From Herbiconiux sp. (GTDB lineage: Bacteria > Actinomycetota > Actinomycetes > Actinomycetales > Microbacteriaceae), in contig NZ_SCVE01000020.1 of assembly GCF_004297105.1 (NCBI RefSeq), positions 280,740-344,739 on the forward strand: a DNA stretch of 64,000 nucleotides. Reading direction: 5' to 3'. Positions 42,876 to 51,304 of the stretch are shown one piece after another. How positions within the stretch are numbered: the first letter of the stretch is position 1; every line of letters begins with the position of its first letter. Below the pieces are notes generated by a model, which worked only from the letters and a program-made list of their open reading frames with translations, was not told where the DNA came from and searched no databases. A program made the position numbers and the translations under genes.

Positions 42876-43378
42876 GCCGCGCCGACACGATCCTGCAGTT
42901 CGCGATGTTCATGCAGGCCCGCGACGCCCGACCCAACGGGAAGTTCACCGGCGTCGCCTGGGACATGCTCGAACCACTCGGCGGCCAGGCCGAATACCTC
43001 AAGGACGCCGAGGCGTACCTCGCCGCGATCGAGGCGCTCGGCTACCGGCAGGCCGATGAGGTCCGCCGCGAGACCATCGACGAAGCCGCATCCGTGGCGG
43101 AAGCCCAGATGCGAGCGAGCCTCCGCGCATGGCTGATCGAGACCGGCGACGAGACAGACCCACCCGACGACGACTTCGACGACCAGATCGCCGAGGTAGT
43201 CCGTGCTGTGAAAGAAGCGACCAGACCACTCAACGCGCTCGCCGAGATGGCATGGGCCGGCTACCTGTCCTACCTCCACAGCGTCAACGAGGTTCCAGAC
43301 GATCCAGCGGCTGTGTGGGCGATGAAGGCGGACTTCCTCAGCGGCTTCGACGACACACCCAACAACCAACCGACTTGA
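42872..43378 (+). CDS. Hypothetical phage protein
   Basis: 168 residues, strongly helical and acidic. It starts MSRADTILQFAMFMQARDA and contains an acidic run DETDPPDDDFDDQIAEVV. No family recognised. Last gene before the non-coding stretch; no terminator seen directly after it. Confidence 0.6.
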   Translation: MSRADTILQFAMFMQARDARPNGKFTGVAWDMLEPLGGQAEYLKDAEAYLAAIEALGYRQADEVRRETIDEAASVAEAQMRASLRAWLIETGDETDPPDDDFDDQIAEVVRAVKEATRPLNALAEMAWAGYLSYLHSVNEVPDDPAAVWAMKADFLSGFDDTPNNQPT

Positions 43379-43889
43379 CGCGAACACGTCGTCACTTCAC
43401 GTTATACTCGTCGTGTAGGCCGCACCCACCCAAGGGATGTGGCCTTCGCGCATTTAACAGGCTCCGCACTGGGAACGCCCGGTGCGGCGACGGGAAGCCC
43501 GCCAAGGCTCAATCCATGATCCGGTACAACCCGTAGATGCCGGACGCCATCCACGCTAACCGTTGGCGCGGTCGTGGTTGGTCTATTGCTCGCTTCGATC
43601 CTCCGGGATGCGAAGCGTCGCTTCGAGAAGCGGGGCAGGGCATTCACGTCTTCGTCCCGGGACGCTGGTTCAAGCCGAGCCCGCCCCGCTTCTCACCCCA
43701 TACTCGGCCTGGCGTGACCTCGCCCAGCGCACCTGACACGTGCCACGGTGACCGGAGCGACAGGCCCCATCTTGGTGGGCGGGTTGACGCGGTTTTGTGA
43801 TTCCTACGCAAAGGACGCCCACGACCCCGACCCCCGCTTCGGATAGGCGCACCTGCCCGCCCACCGATCGCCGACGATCGCGAGAAGCC
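43379..43889 (+). other. Non-coding, hairpin-rich region; possible structured RNA
   Basis: About 510 bases without a credible gene. TATACT (43403-43408) is a -10 candidate; TTGACG at 43375 is 22 bases away, too far for a standard -35. Hairpins follow: GGCC-x-CA...TG-x-GGCC near 43418-43444, and CCGCAC...GTGCGG near 43463-43487. The strongest is a perfect 12-base stem GAGAAGCGGGGC / GCCCCGCTTCTC (43625-43694). It encloses GGTTCAAGCC, which looks like a tRNA T loop. It spans 70 bases but lacks a D arm. Confidence 0.45.
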
Positions 43890-44066
43890 ATGGCCGCCAA
43901 GCAGTACGTCAGCTTGACCCTCGATCGGTCAGACGAGATGTGCACCACCTGCTGGCGATGCGCAATGCTGCGACTCACCATCACGATCCTCACAGAGACT
44001 GGCGTCTCATCCCGGATGCGCGACTACTGCCGCGGATGCGAGGAAGACAAGAAGCGAGGGTACTGA
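43890..44066 (+). CDS. 58-residue zinc-ribbon phage protein
   Basis: ATG 43890 with GAGAAG upstream. Cysteines MCTTCWRC and YCRGCEE make a four-Cys zinc ribbon spaced by a beta hairpin LRLTITILTET. Ends KKRGY. Overlaps the next ATG (TGATG). The longer in-frame start at 43797 is rejected because it adds a low-complexity Pro/Thr/Arg stretch. Confidence 0.6.
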   Translation: MAAKQYVSLTLDRSDEMCTTCWRCAMLRLTITILTETGVSSRMRDYCRGCEEDKKRGY

Positions 44067-44230
44067 TGCGACTGCGCCTGGCCCTCACCATCAGCCTGAC
44101 GCGCTCGCCGCGAAACAACCCCGAGCCTCCCCAGTTCGAGCACCGGGACGTCGACAGCATGGTCATCCACGAAGACCAGCCCAAGTTCATCGGCTTCCGC
44201 CGCGTCGAAGAAGAGCCCGGAGACGAATGA
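44066..44230 (+). CDS. 54-residue hypothetical phage peptide
   Basis: ATG 44066 in a TGATG junction. The sequence is polar: MRLRLALTISLTRSPRN, then an acidic tail RRVEEEPGDE. No family. Overlaps the next gene by ATGATG context at 44227. Confidence 0.45.
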   Translation: MRLRLALTISLTRSPRNNPEPPQFEHRDVDSMVIHEDQPKFIGFRRVEEEPGDE

Positions 44231-44613
44231 TGATGGAACTCCTCGAAGCCACGGACGCCCCCGTCATGCAGAAGGTGCTCGCTCACACCCCATGGGTGCG
44301 CACGGAAGACCTCGACCGCATGCGAGGCGACGGAGAATCATGGGAGTACGACCTAGCGTTGGCGCTCGGCTACGGACCCCGCTCCTTCGACGGAATGTGG
44401 AAGCTGACCCAGCGACCGTTTACGTACCGCGCAGGCCTGATCATCGCCCGTGAAGTTGTCTACGAACCAGGCACCCGCCGCTCCATCCTTGACGGCGACC
44501 ACTTCCGCACCCGCCTCGTCGCCCATCGTGTGCCCCGAGGATGGCGGATGATCCGGGAGGTCAGCATGCTGCACCCCGACCGGTACATCCTCGTTCCCCC
44601 GGACACGGTGTGA
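44227..44613 (+). CDS. Hypothetical phage protein
   Basis: 128 residues. Starts MMMELLEATDAPVMQKVL; ends beta-rich with HPDRYILVPPDTV. Includes a Trp/Tyr-rich middle (WEYDLALALGYGPRSFDGMW). Function unknown. Overlaps the next GTG by GTGA. Confidence 0.6.
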   Translation: MMMELLEATDAPVMQKVLAHTPWVRTEDLDRMRGDGESWEYDLALALGYGPRSFDGMWKLTQRPFTYRAGLIIAREVVYEPGTRRSILDGDHFRTRLVAHRVPRGWRMIREVSMLHPDRYILVPPDTV

Positions 44614-44753
44614 GTAACCCCTACCTCTGCCCCGCATGCAACACCCCCTGCGTCGTTCCCTCCCTGGCCCGCCAACACTGCCAGCCCATCGGATACGACA
44701 ATCACGGCGCACCGATTTACCGATGGTCGCAGCAGGGAACCAGTGATGAGTAG
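44610..44753 (+). CDS. 47-residue Cys-containing phage peptide
   Basis: GTG 44610. Zinc-ribbon-like N-terminus YLCPACNTPCVVPS with a further Cys/His pair RQHCQP. Overlaps the HNH gene start. Small but well supported by the overlaps and Cys pattern. Confidence 0.5.
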   Translation: MSNPYLCPACNTPCVVPSLARQHCQPIGYDNHGAPIYRWSQQGTSDE

Positions 44754-45015
44754 CGGCAGGAACACCACACAGCGCAACCGTGATCGGTACCGCATCCGGG
44801 CCACCCACGCCGCCTGCGGGATATGCGGCGACACCATCGACTACACACTCCCGCACACAGACCCGCGATCGTTCGTCGTCGACCATGTCATCCCGCTCGC
44901 TAAGGGCGGCCCAGACCGCATCGAAAATAAGCAGGCTGCTCATAGGGACTGCAACTCCACCAAGCGGGCACGCATCATCGCACCCATCGTGAAACGGAGC
45001 GGCTCACTTCACTAA
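44743..45015 (+). CDS. HNH endonuclease
   Basis: 90 residues (GTG 44743 or ATG 44746). HNH fold: CGICGDTI zinc knuckle, then VVDHVIPLAKGG, N in RIENKQAAH and the H-x-x-C of HRDCNSTK. Phage HNH proteins placed just before terminase assist cos cleavage by the large subunit. Here it precedes the small terminase gene by 210 non-coding bases. Confidence 0.85.
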   Translation: MMSSGRNTTQRNRDRYRIRATHAACGICGDTIDYTLPHTDPRSFVVDHVIPLAKGGPDRIENKQAAHRDCNSTKRARIIAPIVKRSGSLH

Positions 45016-45027
45016 GCAGCCGAACAC

Positions 45028-45189
45028 TTTGTACCAACGCAAGCGGAACTGTACCAAGGGTTGTAGCAATACAGACCAGGGGCTCCCCCACCCCAACCCA
45101 GGCCCAAAACCCCTCCGGGGATTGGCGAGGTATCTCCCCGCCGTTTTTTCCAAATCCGACCCAACTTTGTACCAAGCGTTTTGTACCAG
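45028..45189. repeat. Four TGTACCA repeats upstream of the terminase operon
   Basis: TTTGTACCAA at 45028-45037, CTGTACCAAG at 45049, TTTGTACCAA at 45166-45175 and TTTGTACCAG at 45180-45189, all in one orientation. The core TGTACCA is invariant; the start-to-start distances are 20, 118 and 14 bases. Position just before terminase suggests operators for late transcription, a cos-proximal binding array, or a stoperator-like element. Function is inferred only. Confidence 0.6.
45124..45149 (+). terminator. Rho-independent terminator before the late operon
   Basis: GGCGAGG-TATCT-CCCCGCC hairpin (one mismatch) followed by GTTTTTT. It ends the early transcript between the HNH gene and the small terminase and lies among the TGTACCA repeats. 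Confidence 0.75.
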
Positions 45190-45224
45190 GCAGTGGGGCT
45201 CCTGCGACCTTGAGGAGGTGTTCC

Positions 45225-45530
45225 GTGGCTGCTCGGACGAACCCTTTGCGGGCTGTGAAGCCGGGCGAGACGGCACCGAAGCTCAAGAAGCCGATGTCCA
45301 GCTTGGAGGCGGCAGTCGCGGAGGATCGCCTCGAGGAGCTGCGGTCCATGCGCCGACGCATCGCGACTGCTCTCGATGACCCGAACACTCCCGCTCGTGA
45401 TCTGGCCGCGTTGACGCGTCGGCAAATCGAGATCGGTCGGGAGATCGAAGCTCTCGTGGCGCGGGACAAGCAGGAGGCCGCAGAGAATGTCGAAATCTCC
45501 GACGGTGACTTCGACGCCTCGGCTGTCTGA
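45225..45530 (+). CDS. Terminase small subunit (candidate)
   Basis: 101 residues from GTG 45225, preceded by GAGGAGG with 6-base spacing, the best ribosome site of the phage. Helical: SSLEAAVAEDRLEELRSMRRRIATAL and ALTRRQIEIGREIEALVAR. Such short, basic-then-acidic helical proteins directly before the large terminase are typical small subunits that bind DNA at cos/pac. Assigned by position. Confidence 0.65.
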   Translation: MAARTNPLRAVKPGETAPKLKKPMSSLEAAVAEDRLEELRSMRRRIATALDDPNTPARDLAALTRRQIEIGREIEALVARDKQEAAENVEISDGDFDASAV

Positions 45531-46968
45531 GTTCGCCAAGGCGTTCGTCTTCCCGAAGACGATCAAGAAGACGGTGTGGCCTCGGGTGGAGGCGAAGGGC
45601 CGTGAGGTTGGTCTGCTGTTCGATTGGTGGCAGGCGCAGCTGGGCAGCGTGTGTCTGGGCTACGGCGATGACGGCAAGTATGTTGCGACGGTCGGTGGTA
45701 TCGGTCTGTCGATCCCTCGCCAGGTGGGTAAGACCTACTTCGTCCTCGCGCTGCTGTTTATCCTGTGCATCCTGTTCCCGGGGTTCCATGTGGTGTGGAC
45801 CTCGCATCATCTGCGCACCACGAACAAAACGCTCACGACCGCTCGTGGCATGGCCCGGCGGAAGAAAATCGCTCCTCACATTGAGGCTGTGCGCACGTCG
45901 CACGGTGAGGGGCAGGTCGAGTTCAAGAACGGCTCGATGATCATGTTCGGTGCCCGTTCGCAAGGTTTTGGGCGCGGCTTTGATGAGATCGACGCCGAGG
46001 TGTTCGACGAGGCTCAGATCCTCGACACGAAGGCGCTCGAGGACATGATTGCGGCCACCAACCAGGCCCGTCATCCGTACGGGGCGCTGCTTTTCTTCAT
46101 GGGCACGCCTCCGCGGCCGTCCGACCCGTCGGATGCGTTCACGTCACGGCGCGCGAAGGCGATCGAGGGCAAGGCATCTAAGGCCATCTGGTTGGAGATC
46201 GGCGCTGACCCGAAGTCCGACCCGAACGACCAGTCGCAGTGGCCGCTGATGAACCCGTCGTATCCGCACCGCACCCCGCCGGAGTCGATGGAACGTCTGC
46301 GGGAGAACCTCGAAGACGACGACTCGTGGAACCGTGAGGGCCGCGGCGTCTGGGACCCGCTGAACACCAGCCGCGTCATCGACGAGGTCACATGGGGGAA
46401 GCAGGCCGACCCTGCATCTATGGCGATCGATCGTCTCACCCTCTCGATCGAGGTTCCGCCTGATCGTTCTACCGCCGCTGTGGGTCTGGCCGGCCTTCGC
46501 GCTGACGGCCGCTGGCATGTGGAGCTCGACGAGGAACGACACAGCGTGGACTGGGCAATCCAGTGGGTCGTAGACCGGACGAAGAAGAACCCGTTGCACG
46601 CCGTGGTTGTCGATGAGCTTTCTGGCCTTGCTGAGGAGAAGCGTGGTCGCCACTACCTGATTGGCACAAAAGTCCGGGTGACGTTGGCGGGGTCCGAGGG
46701 CAAGGACATGGCGATCGCGTGCGCGAAGTTCTACGACGGCATCTACGACGGGTCCGTGTGGCACACCAACCAGACCCAGGTGAACGTCGCCCTGTCGGTG
46801 GCCACGAAACGACCCCTCGCGGGCCGGTGGGCGTGGAACCGCCGCGACCCGAACTCCAACATCTCCCCGATCGTCGCGGAGACGCTCGCCCTGTGGGGAG
46901 CGCAGAGCGACAACGTGAAGCGTCCGACCGTGGCGCGCACCGAGACCAGAACGGCGGTGATCCTCTAA
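45487..46968 (+). CDS. terL: Terminase large subunit
   Basis: 493 residues. The ATPase domain has Walker A SIPRQVGKT (75-83) and Walker B AEVFDEAQ with catalytic Glu. The nuclease domain lies in the C-terminal half: the acidic residues in SIEVPPDRS and VVVDELSGL are candidates. It packages DNA into the prohead. Starts within the small-subunit gene (44-base overlap). Confidence 0.93.
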   Translation: MSKSPTVTSTPRLSEFAKAFVFPKTIKKTVWPRVEAKGREVGLLFDWWQAQLGSVCLGYGDDGKYVATVGGIGLSIPRQVGKTYFVLALLFILCILFPGFHVVWTSHHLRTTNKTLTTARGMARRKKIAPHIEAVRTSHGEGQVEFKNGSMIMFGARSQGFGRGFDEIDAEVFDEAQILDTKALEDMIAATNQARHPYGALLFFMGTPPRPSDPSDAFTSRRAKAIEGKASKAIWLEIGADPKSDPNDQSQWPLMNPSYPHRTPPESMERLRENLEDDDSWNREGRGVWDPLNTSRVIDEVTWGKQADPASMAIDRLTLSIEVPPDRSTAAVGLAGLRADGRWHVELDEERHSVDWAIQWVVDRTKKNPLHAVVVDELSGLAEEKRGRHYLIGTKVRVTLAGSEGKDMAIACAKFYDGIYDGSVWHTNQTQVNVALSVATKRPLAGRWAWNRRDPNSNISPIVAETLALWGAQSDNVKRPTVARTETRTAVIL

Positions 46969-48384
46969 ATGGCTGGAGTGCCCACTCTCGAAAAGATCAA
47001 TGTGCCGGGGCTCTCCGACGACGAGAACCGCACCGTCAATCTCCTTGTCGAGCAGCTCGCCAGCCACGAGCGCCGCAACAAGCTCCGGACCGCCTACTAC
47101 GACGGCCGCCGCGCCGTCCGCGGCCTGGGAAGTGTCGTCCCGCCGCAGTACACCAAGATCGGGCTTGCTCTCGGGTGGGCGGCTAAGGGTGTCGATGGTC
47201 TCGCGCGTCGCTGCAACCTCGACGGGTTCGTGTGGCCGGGCGGCGACCTAAACGCGCTGGGCCTCCCGGAACTCATCGACTCAAACTTCCTCCTCGCCGA
47301 GATTGGCCAGGCACGCACCGACTCGCTGCTGCACGGTGTCTCCTACCTGATCAACACGCAGGGTGACGTTTCCGACCGGGAGCCGAAGTCGCTGATTCAC
47401 GCTAAGAGTGCCCTCGATGCGACCGGCGAGTGGAACAACCGTCGTCGCTCCCTCGACAACCTCCTGTCGATCACTTCCCGAGACGAGAACCGGATCACCG
47501 GATTCGTCCTGTACCTCGACGGTGTCACCCTCAACGTCGACCATGTCGGCGGCAAGTGGTCTGTGGACCGTTCCGAGCACCCGTGGCATGTTCCGGCGGA
47601 ACCGATGGTGTACCGGCCGCGCGCATCCCGCCGAATGGGTCACTCGCGGATCACCCGCCCGGTTATGTCCACCCAGGATGCCGCCCTCCGAGCGCTGGTG
47701 CGTCTCGAAGAGCACATGGATATCTACGCCTACCCGAAGCTGTTCCTCCTCGGAGCGAACGACTCGATTTTCAAGAACCCGGACGGGTCGATGAAGGAGT
47801 CGTGGCAGATGATCCTCGGCCGCACGTTCGGCATCCCCGACAACCTCGACGGCGACCAGGACAACCAGCGCGCCGACGTGAAGCAGTTCTCTGCCGAGTC
47901 TCCGGCGCCTCACCTGGCACACCTGAACGCCCTCGCGAAGATCATGGCACGCGAGACGGACCTATCCGATGCTGACTTCGCCCTCACCGACATGGCGAAC
48001 CCCACCTCGGAGGGGTCGTACTCGGAAGCGCGCGAGAACCTCATCTCCGAGGCGGAGAGCGCCACGGACGACTGGTCGGTGTCGGTGCGCCGTTCGGTCA
48101 CGCGCGGGCTTGCCATGCAGAACGGTTTTGCGGAGATCCCGAAGGAGTGGGCGGGCATCGCACCGAAGTGGCGTCCGCCGATGTACCTGTCCAAGTCCGC
48201 CGCAGCGGATGCTGGCGCGAAGCAGATCGGCAGCGTCCCGTGGTTGGCGGAGACCGAGGTGGGCCTCGAGCTTCTGGGACTCGACGAGCAGCAGATTCGG
48301 CGCGCTCTCGCCGATAAGCAGCGCGCAGCAGGGCGTGCGGTGATCGCGGCCCTGAAGCCGGCTACCGATGCCGTCGCCTCGTGA
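46969..48384 (+). CDS. Portal protein (SPP1 gp6-like)
   Basis: 471 residues. Begins EKINVPGLSDDENRTVNLLVEQLASHERRNKLRTAYYDGRR in short motifs typical of actinophage portals (the NRLxxYYxGxx-like start). The middle has RSEHPWHVPAEPMVYRP. The C-terminal stem helix region is ENLISEAESATDDWSVSVRR. It forms the dodecameric DNA gate. Starts one base after the terminase stop. Confidence 0.9.
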   Translation: MAGVPTLEKINVPGLSDDENRTVNLLVEQLASHERRNKLRTAYYDGRRAVRGLGSVVPPQYTKIGLALGWAAKGVDGLARRCNLDGFVWPGGDLNALGLPELIDSNFLLAEIGQARTDSLLHGVSYLINTQGDVSDREPKSLIHAKSALDATGEWNNRRRSLDNLLSITSRDENRITGFVLYLDGVTLNVDHVGGKWSVDRSEHPWHVPAEPMVYRPRASRRMGHSRITRPVMSTQDAALRALVRLEEHMDIYAYPKLFLLGANDSIFKNPDGSMKESWQMILGRTFGIPDNLDGDQDNQRADVKQFSAESPAPHLAHLNALAKIMARETDLSDADFALTDMANPTSEGSYSEARENLISEAESATDDWSVSVRRSVTRGLAMQNGFAEIPKEWAGIAPKWRPPMYLSKSAAADAGAKQIGSVPWLAETEVGLELLGLDEQQIRRALADKQRAAGRAVIAALKPATDAVAS

Positions 48385-49036
48385 GACGCGGGCGGCGCTC
48401 AAGGTCCTGACCGGCGAAGCGGTCCAGACCGCGGCAGAACTGCTTGGGCGGCTGGGAGGTGCGCCTGAGCAGCAGCGCGCCGCCTTACTGTCGACGGTCC
48501 CAGGGCTTATCGACTACTACGCCGATGGCTCCGCGGCTCTCGCGCTGGACTTCTACGACGAGCAACGCCAGATGGTCGGGCAGACCAGCGTCTTCACGTC
48601 CGAGTTCGTAGTTAACGACCGGACGGTGAAGATCCGCCGCGCAGTCGCGTGGGCGTCCGCTCCACTGTTCACCGAGGACCTGGACGCAGCAGCCGCCCGC
48701 CTCGGCGAGGTTGTGCAGCTCGAGACGGCACGCCCGTTCAGGGACACGATTACCGCGAACCGGCGACGTGACCCCGCAGCGGTCGGATGGCGGCGCGTGA
48801 CCGCTGGTGGGTGTGGCTTCTGTCGAATGCTCGCCGACCGCGGCGCTGTCTACAAGGAAGCCACAGCCCGGTTCGCCGCCCACACCAACTGTCACTGCAT
48901 TGCACAACCCGTGTTCGGTGCTGACGACTTCGGCGAGGAAGCCGACGCCCTGCAGTACATGGCGTCTCGGCGCTCCCGCACGCCCGAACAACGGGCCGTG
49001 CTTCGTGAGTTCATCGCGACGCACTACCCGGATTGA
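48368..49036 (+). CDS. MuF-like minor capsid protein
   Basis: 222 residues. The C-terminal part carries a MuF/VG15 signature: GGCGFCRMLADRGAVYKEA...FAAHTNCHCIAQPVF, with Cys and His likely metal-binding. Helical N-terminus. In many phages this protein is packaged with the portal. Overlaps the portal gene by 17 bases. Confidence 0.85.
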   Translation: MPSPRETRAALKVLTGEAVQTAAELLGRLGGAPEQQRAALLSTVPGLIDYYADGSAALALDFYDEQRQMVGQTSVFTSEFVVNDRTVKIRRAVAWASAPLFTEDLDAAAARLGEVVQLETARPFRDTITANRRRDPAAVGWRRVTAGGCGFCRMLADRGAVYKEATARFAAHTNCHCIAQPVFGADDFGEEADALQYMASRRSRTPEQRAVLREFIATHYPD

Positions 49037-49117
49037 GATTTCCCCGATTGGGGATGACGCTACGGCCGCGTTCAAGGCCGGTCTGATGTCCGACGGGACA
49101 GAAACGGATCACGACCG

Positions 49118-49621
49118 ATGACAACCACCACGACGACTGACACGACCGGCACGGAAACGAAGCCGGACACCGATCAGACGCAGCAGGGCAAGACCTTCAC
49201 GGAAGCAGAAGTCAACGACATCGTTCGCGACCGGCTCAAGCAGCAGGCCGCGAACAAGTTCGGCGACTACGACGAGCTCAAGACGAAGGCGGGTACCGCT
49301 CAGACCCTCGAGGAACGGTTGGGAACGCTGGAAAGCGAACTCAGCTCCACGAAGGCATCCGCGCTCCGCACCAGCATCGCCGCCGAGTTCGGCATCAGCA
49401 CCAAGAAGGGGCCGAAGGGCGAACCGTCCGACGCAGACCTGTTCCTCACCGGAAGTGACCAGGACACCCTCACCGCGCAGGCCTCACGCCTCGCCGAGAC
49501 GGTGGCCGACCGCAAGAAGAACGGCAACGTCGCCCCAAAAGAGGGCGTCACCAAGCAGACCGGCAAGACGAACACTGACGAGCGCGAGTTCGTCTCCAAC
49601 CTGTTCGGCTCCGGCGACTAA
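49118..49621 (+). CDS. Capsid scaffolding protein
   Basis: 167 residues. Thr-rich N-terminus, then AEVNDIVRDRLKQQAANKFGDYDELKTKA and a coiled-coil stretch TLEERLGTLESELSSTKA, ending in a charged tail. This fits the scaffold preceding the capsid gene. No protease domain. About 80 bases separate it from the MuF-like gene. Confidence 0.85.
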   Translation: MTTTTTTDTTGTETKPDTDQTQQGKTFTEAEVNDIVRDRLKQQAANKFGDYDELKTKAGTAQTLEERLGTLESELSSTKASALRTSIAAEFGISTKKGPKGEPSDADLFLTGSDQDTLTAQASRLAETVADRKKNGNVAPKEGVTKQTGKTNTDEREFVSNLFGSGD

Positions 49622-49639
49622 CAGTCCGAGGAGGACACC

Positions 49640-50557
49640 ATGGCAGTACTCGCAACTTCGGGGATCACTCTCCCGAAGAACATCGCTGAAGGCATGTGGA
49701 AGAAGGCCCAGACGGGTTCCGCAATCGCCGCTCTCTCCAACGCCGTCCCGCAGAAGTTCGGTGAAGAGACCATCGTCACCCTGACCGGCCGGCCTCGCGC
49801 TGAGCTCGTCGCTGAGGGCGCGGACAAGGGTGACACCAACGCCACGTTCGGCACCAAGACCGCCACCCCTCACAAGTTCCAGGTGACCATGCGGTTCAAC
49901 CAGGAAGTTCAGTGGGCCGATGAGGAGTACCAGCTCGGTGTTCTCTCGACGCTCGCAGACGAGGGCGGGCAGGCGCTTTCCCGCGCACTCGACCTCGGCG
50001 GGTTCCACGGCATCAACCCGCGCTCCGGGGCTGCTGCCGCGTCGATCGTCGCGGGTGACCGCATCGGGACCACCACCAACTCGGTGGAGATCACGACCGC
50101 TACGCTCACGACCCCGGATCTGGTTATCGAGCAGGCTGCTGGTCTGGTGATCGCTGACGGTTACATCCCGAATGGCATCGCCTTCGATCCCACCTACTCG
50201 TGGACCGTCGCGACCGCCCGCTACGCGGATGGCCGCAAGAAGTACCCCGAGCTGGGATTCGGCGCGAACATCACCTCGTTCGAGAGCCTGCCTGCGTTCT
50301 CGTCCACCACGGTCTCGGGTCTCCCCGAGGCGTCGGCGAACTCGAACATCAAGGCGATCGTCGGTCAGTGGGACGCGTTCCGCTGGGGCGTGCAGGAGAA
50401 TATCCCTGTCGAGCTGATCAAGTACGGCGACCCGGACGGCCTCGGCGACCTGAAGCGTAAGAACCAGATCGCTCTCCGCCTCGAGGTTGTGTACGCATGG
50501 GCTGTCATGGACCTGGACGCATTCGCGACCGTGAAGGATGCGGTCGCCAATGTCTAA
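49640..50557 (+). CDS. Major capsid protein (HK97 fold)
   Basis: 305 residues, preceded by GAGGAGG. Features of actinophage HK97-type capsids: N-arm LPKNIAEGMWKKAQTGSAIAALSN, then QVTMRFNQEVQWADEEYQL, and the C-terminal LRLEVVYAWAVMDLDAFATV. No N-terminal delta-domain, which is replaced by the separate scaffold gene. Confidence 0.9.
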   Translation: MAVLATSGITLPKNIAEGMWKKAQTGSAIAALSNAVPQKFGEETIVTLTGRPRAELVAEGADKGDTNATFGTKTATPHKFQVTMRFNQEVQWADEEYQLGVLSTLADEGGQALSRALDLGGFHGINPRSGAAAASIVAGDRIGTTTNSVEITTATLTTPDLVIEQAAGLVIADGYIPNGIAFDPTYSWTVATARYADGRKKYPELGFGANITSFESLPAFSSTTVSGLPEASANSNIKAIVGQWDAFRWGVQENIPVELIKYGDPDGLGDLKRKNQIALRLEVVYAWAVMDLDAFATVKDAVANV

Positions 50558-50807
50558 GTTCGAGAACCTCAAGACCGGCGTCGTCGTCTCGGTCGACGAC
50601 TCGAAGGACGACCGGTTCGTCTCCGGATGGAAGCTCTTCGGCACGGCATCGCCGGCCACCAAGAGCGACGCCCCGGACAAGTCGTGGAAGGTCGAGGAGC
50701 TCAAGGCCTACGCCGAAGAGCACACGATCGACCTCGGCGAAGCCACCAAGAAGGACGACATCATCGCGGTCATCGCGGCGTCGTCCACCTCGCCTGCGGG
50801 CGAATAG
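50550..50807 (+). CDS. Head protein with LEM/SAP-like C-terminus
   Basis: 85 residues from ATG 50550. The C-terminal part WKVEELKAYAEEHTIDLGEATKKDDIIAVI is split by a helix-extended loop-helix of the Rho-N/SAP type often fused to phage head-fibre or connector proteins. The N-terminal half is beta-rich (SKFENLKTGVVVSVDD). Starts within the capsid gene end. Confidence 0.65.
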   Translation: MSKFENLKTGVVVSVDDSKDDRFVSGWKLFGTASPATKSDAPDKSWKVEELKAYAEEHTIDLGEATKKDDIIAVIAASSTSPAGE

Positions 50808-50824
50808 CGAGGAAGGGGGCGGTC

Positions 50825-51304
50825 ATGTCCGTGACACCCAACATGATCGCGGTAGCGCTTGGCGTGACCGCCCCCGAATCCAACTCGGTGACCGAGCAGC
50901 AGTGGAAGATGTGGGTCAACGACGCGCTCCTCCTCATCGACTCACGCCGAGTGAAGCTCGGCCTACCCGCTGATGCGATCCCCACCGCGAAACTCGACTA
51001 CGTCGTCCGCGAAGCCGTCGTCGCACACGTCAAGAAACCCGACGACGCCACCCAGGTAACCATCTCCATCGATGACGGGTCTTCGTCTCGCACCTACCAG
51101 TCCGGTAAGGGCAGGGTCACGATCATCGATGAGTGGTGGACGCTCCTCGGGCTCACCGAACCCGACGGCGCATTCTCGCTCGACATGCTCGGCGTCTCGA
51201 ACGTGCACCTACCGTGGTGCGCGCTCAACTTCGGTGCCACCTACTGCTCATGCGGGGTGGATATCGCCGGCCGCCCCATCTTCGAAGGCGGTGACGACGA
51301 GTGA
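50825..51304 (+). CDS. Head-tail connector (adaptor)
   Basis: 159 residues from ATG 50825. The helical bundle VTEQQWKMWVNDALLLIDSRRVKLG and TAKLDYVVREAVVAHVKKPDDATQV is typical of actinophage head-to-tail adaptors (HK97 gp6-like). The beta part contains SIDDGSSSRTYQSG. Cys-rich end FGATYCSCGVDIAG. Confidence 0.8.
   Translation: MSVTPNMIAVALGVTAPESNSVTEQQWKMWVNDALLLIDSRRVKLGLPADAIPTAKLDYVVREAVVAHVKKPDDATQVTISIDDGSSSRTYQSGKGRVTIIDEWWTLLGLTEPDGAFSLDMLGVSNVHLPWCALNFGATYCSCGVDIAGRPIFEGGDDE

Noticed and set aside
43625..43694. Possible tRNA gene
   Set aside because: T-loop-like motif and closing stem are present, but there is no D arm and no clear anticodon arm; reported only as a structured element.
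43537..43800. 87-codon open frame in the non-coding stretch
   Set aside because: No ribosome site, mixed composition, and it is broken up by strong hairpins; treated as non-coding.
49037..49117. Short frame before the scaffold gene that ends exactly at its start
   Set aside because: No ATG, GTG or TTG start gives more than about 11 residues.
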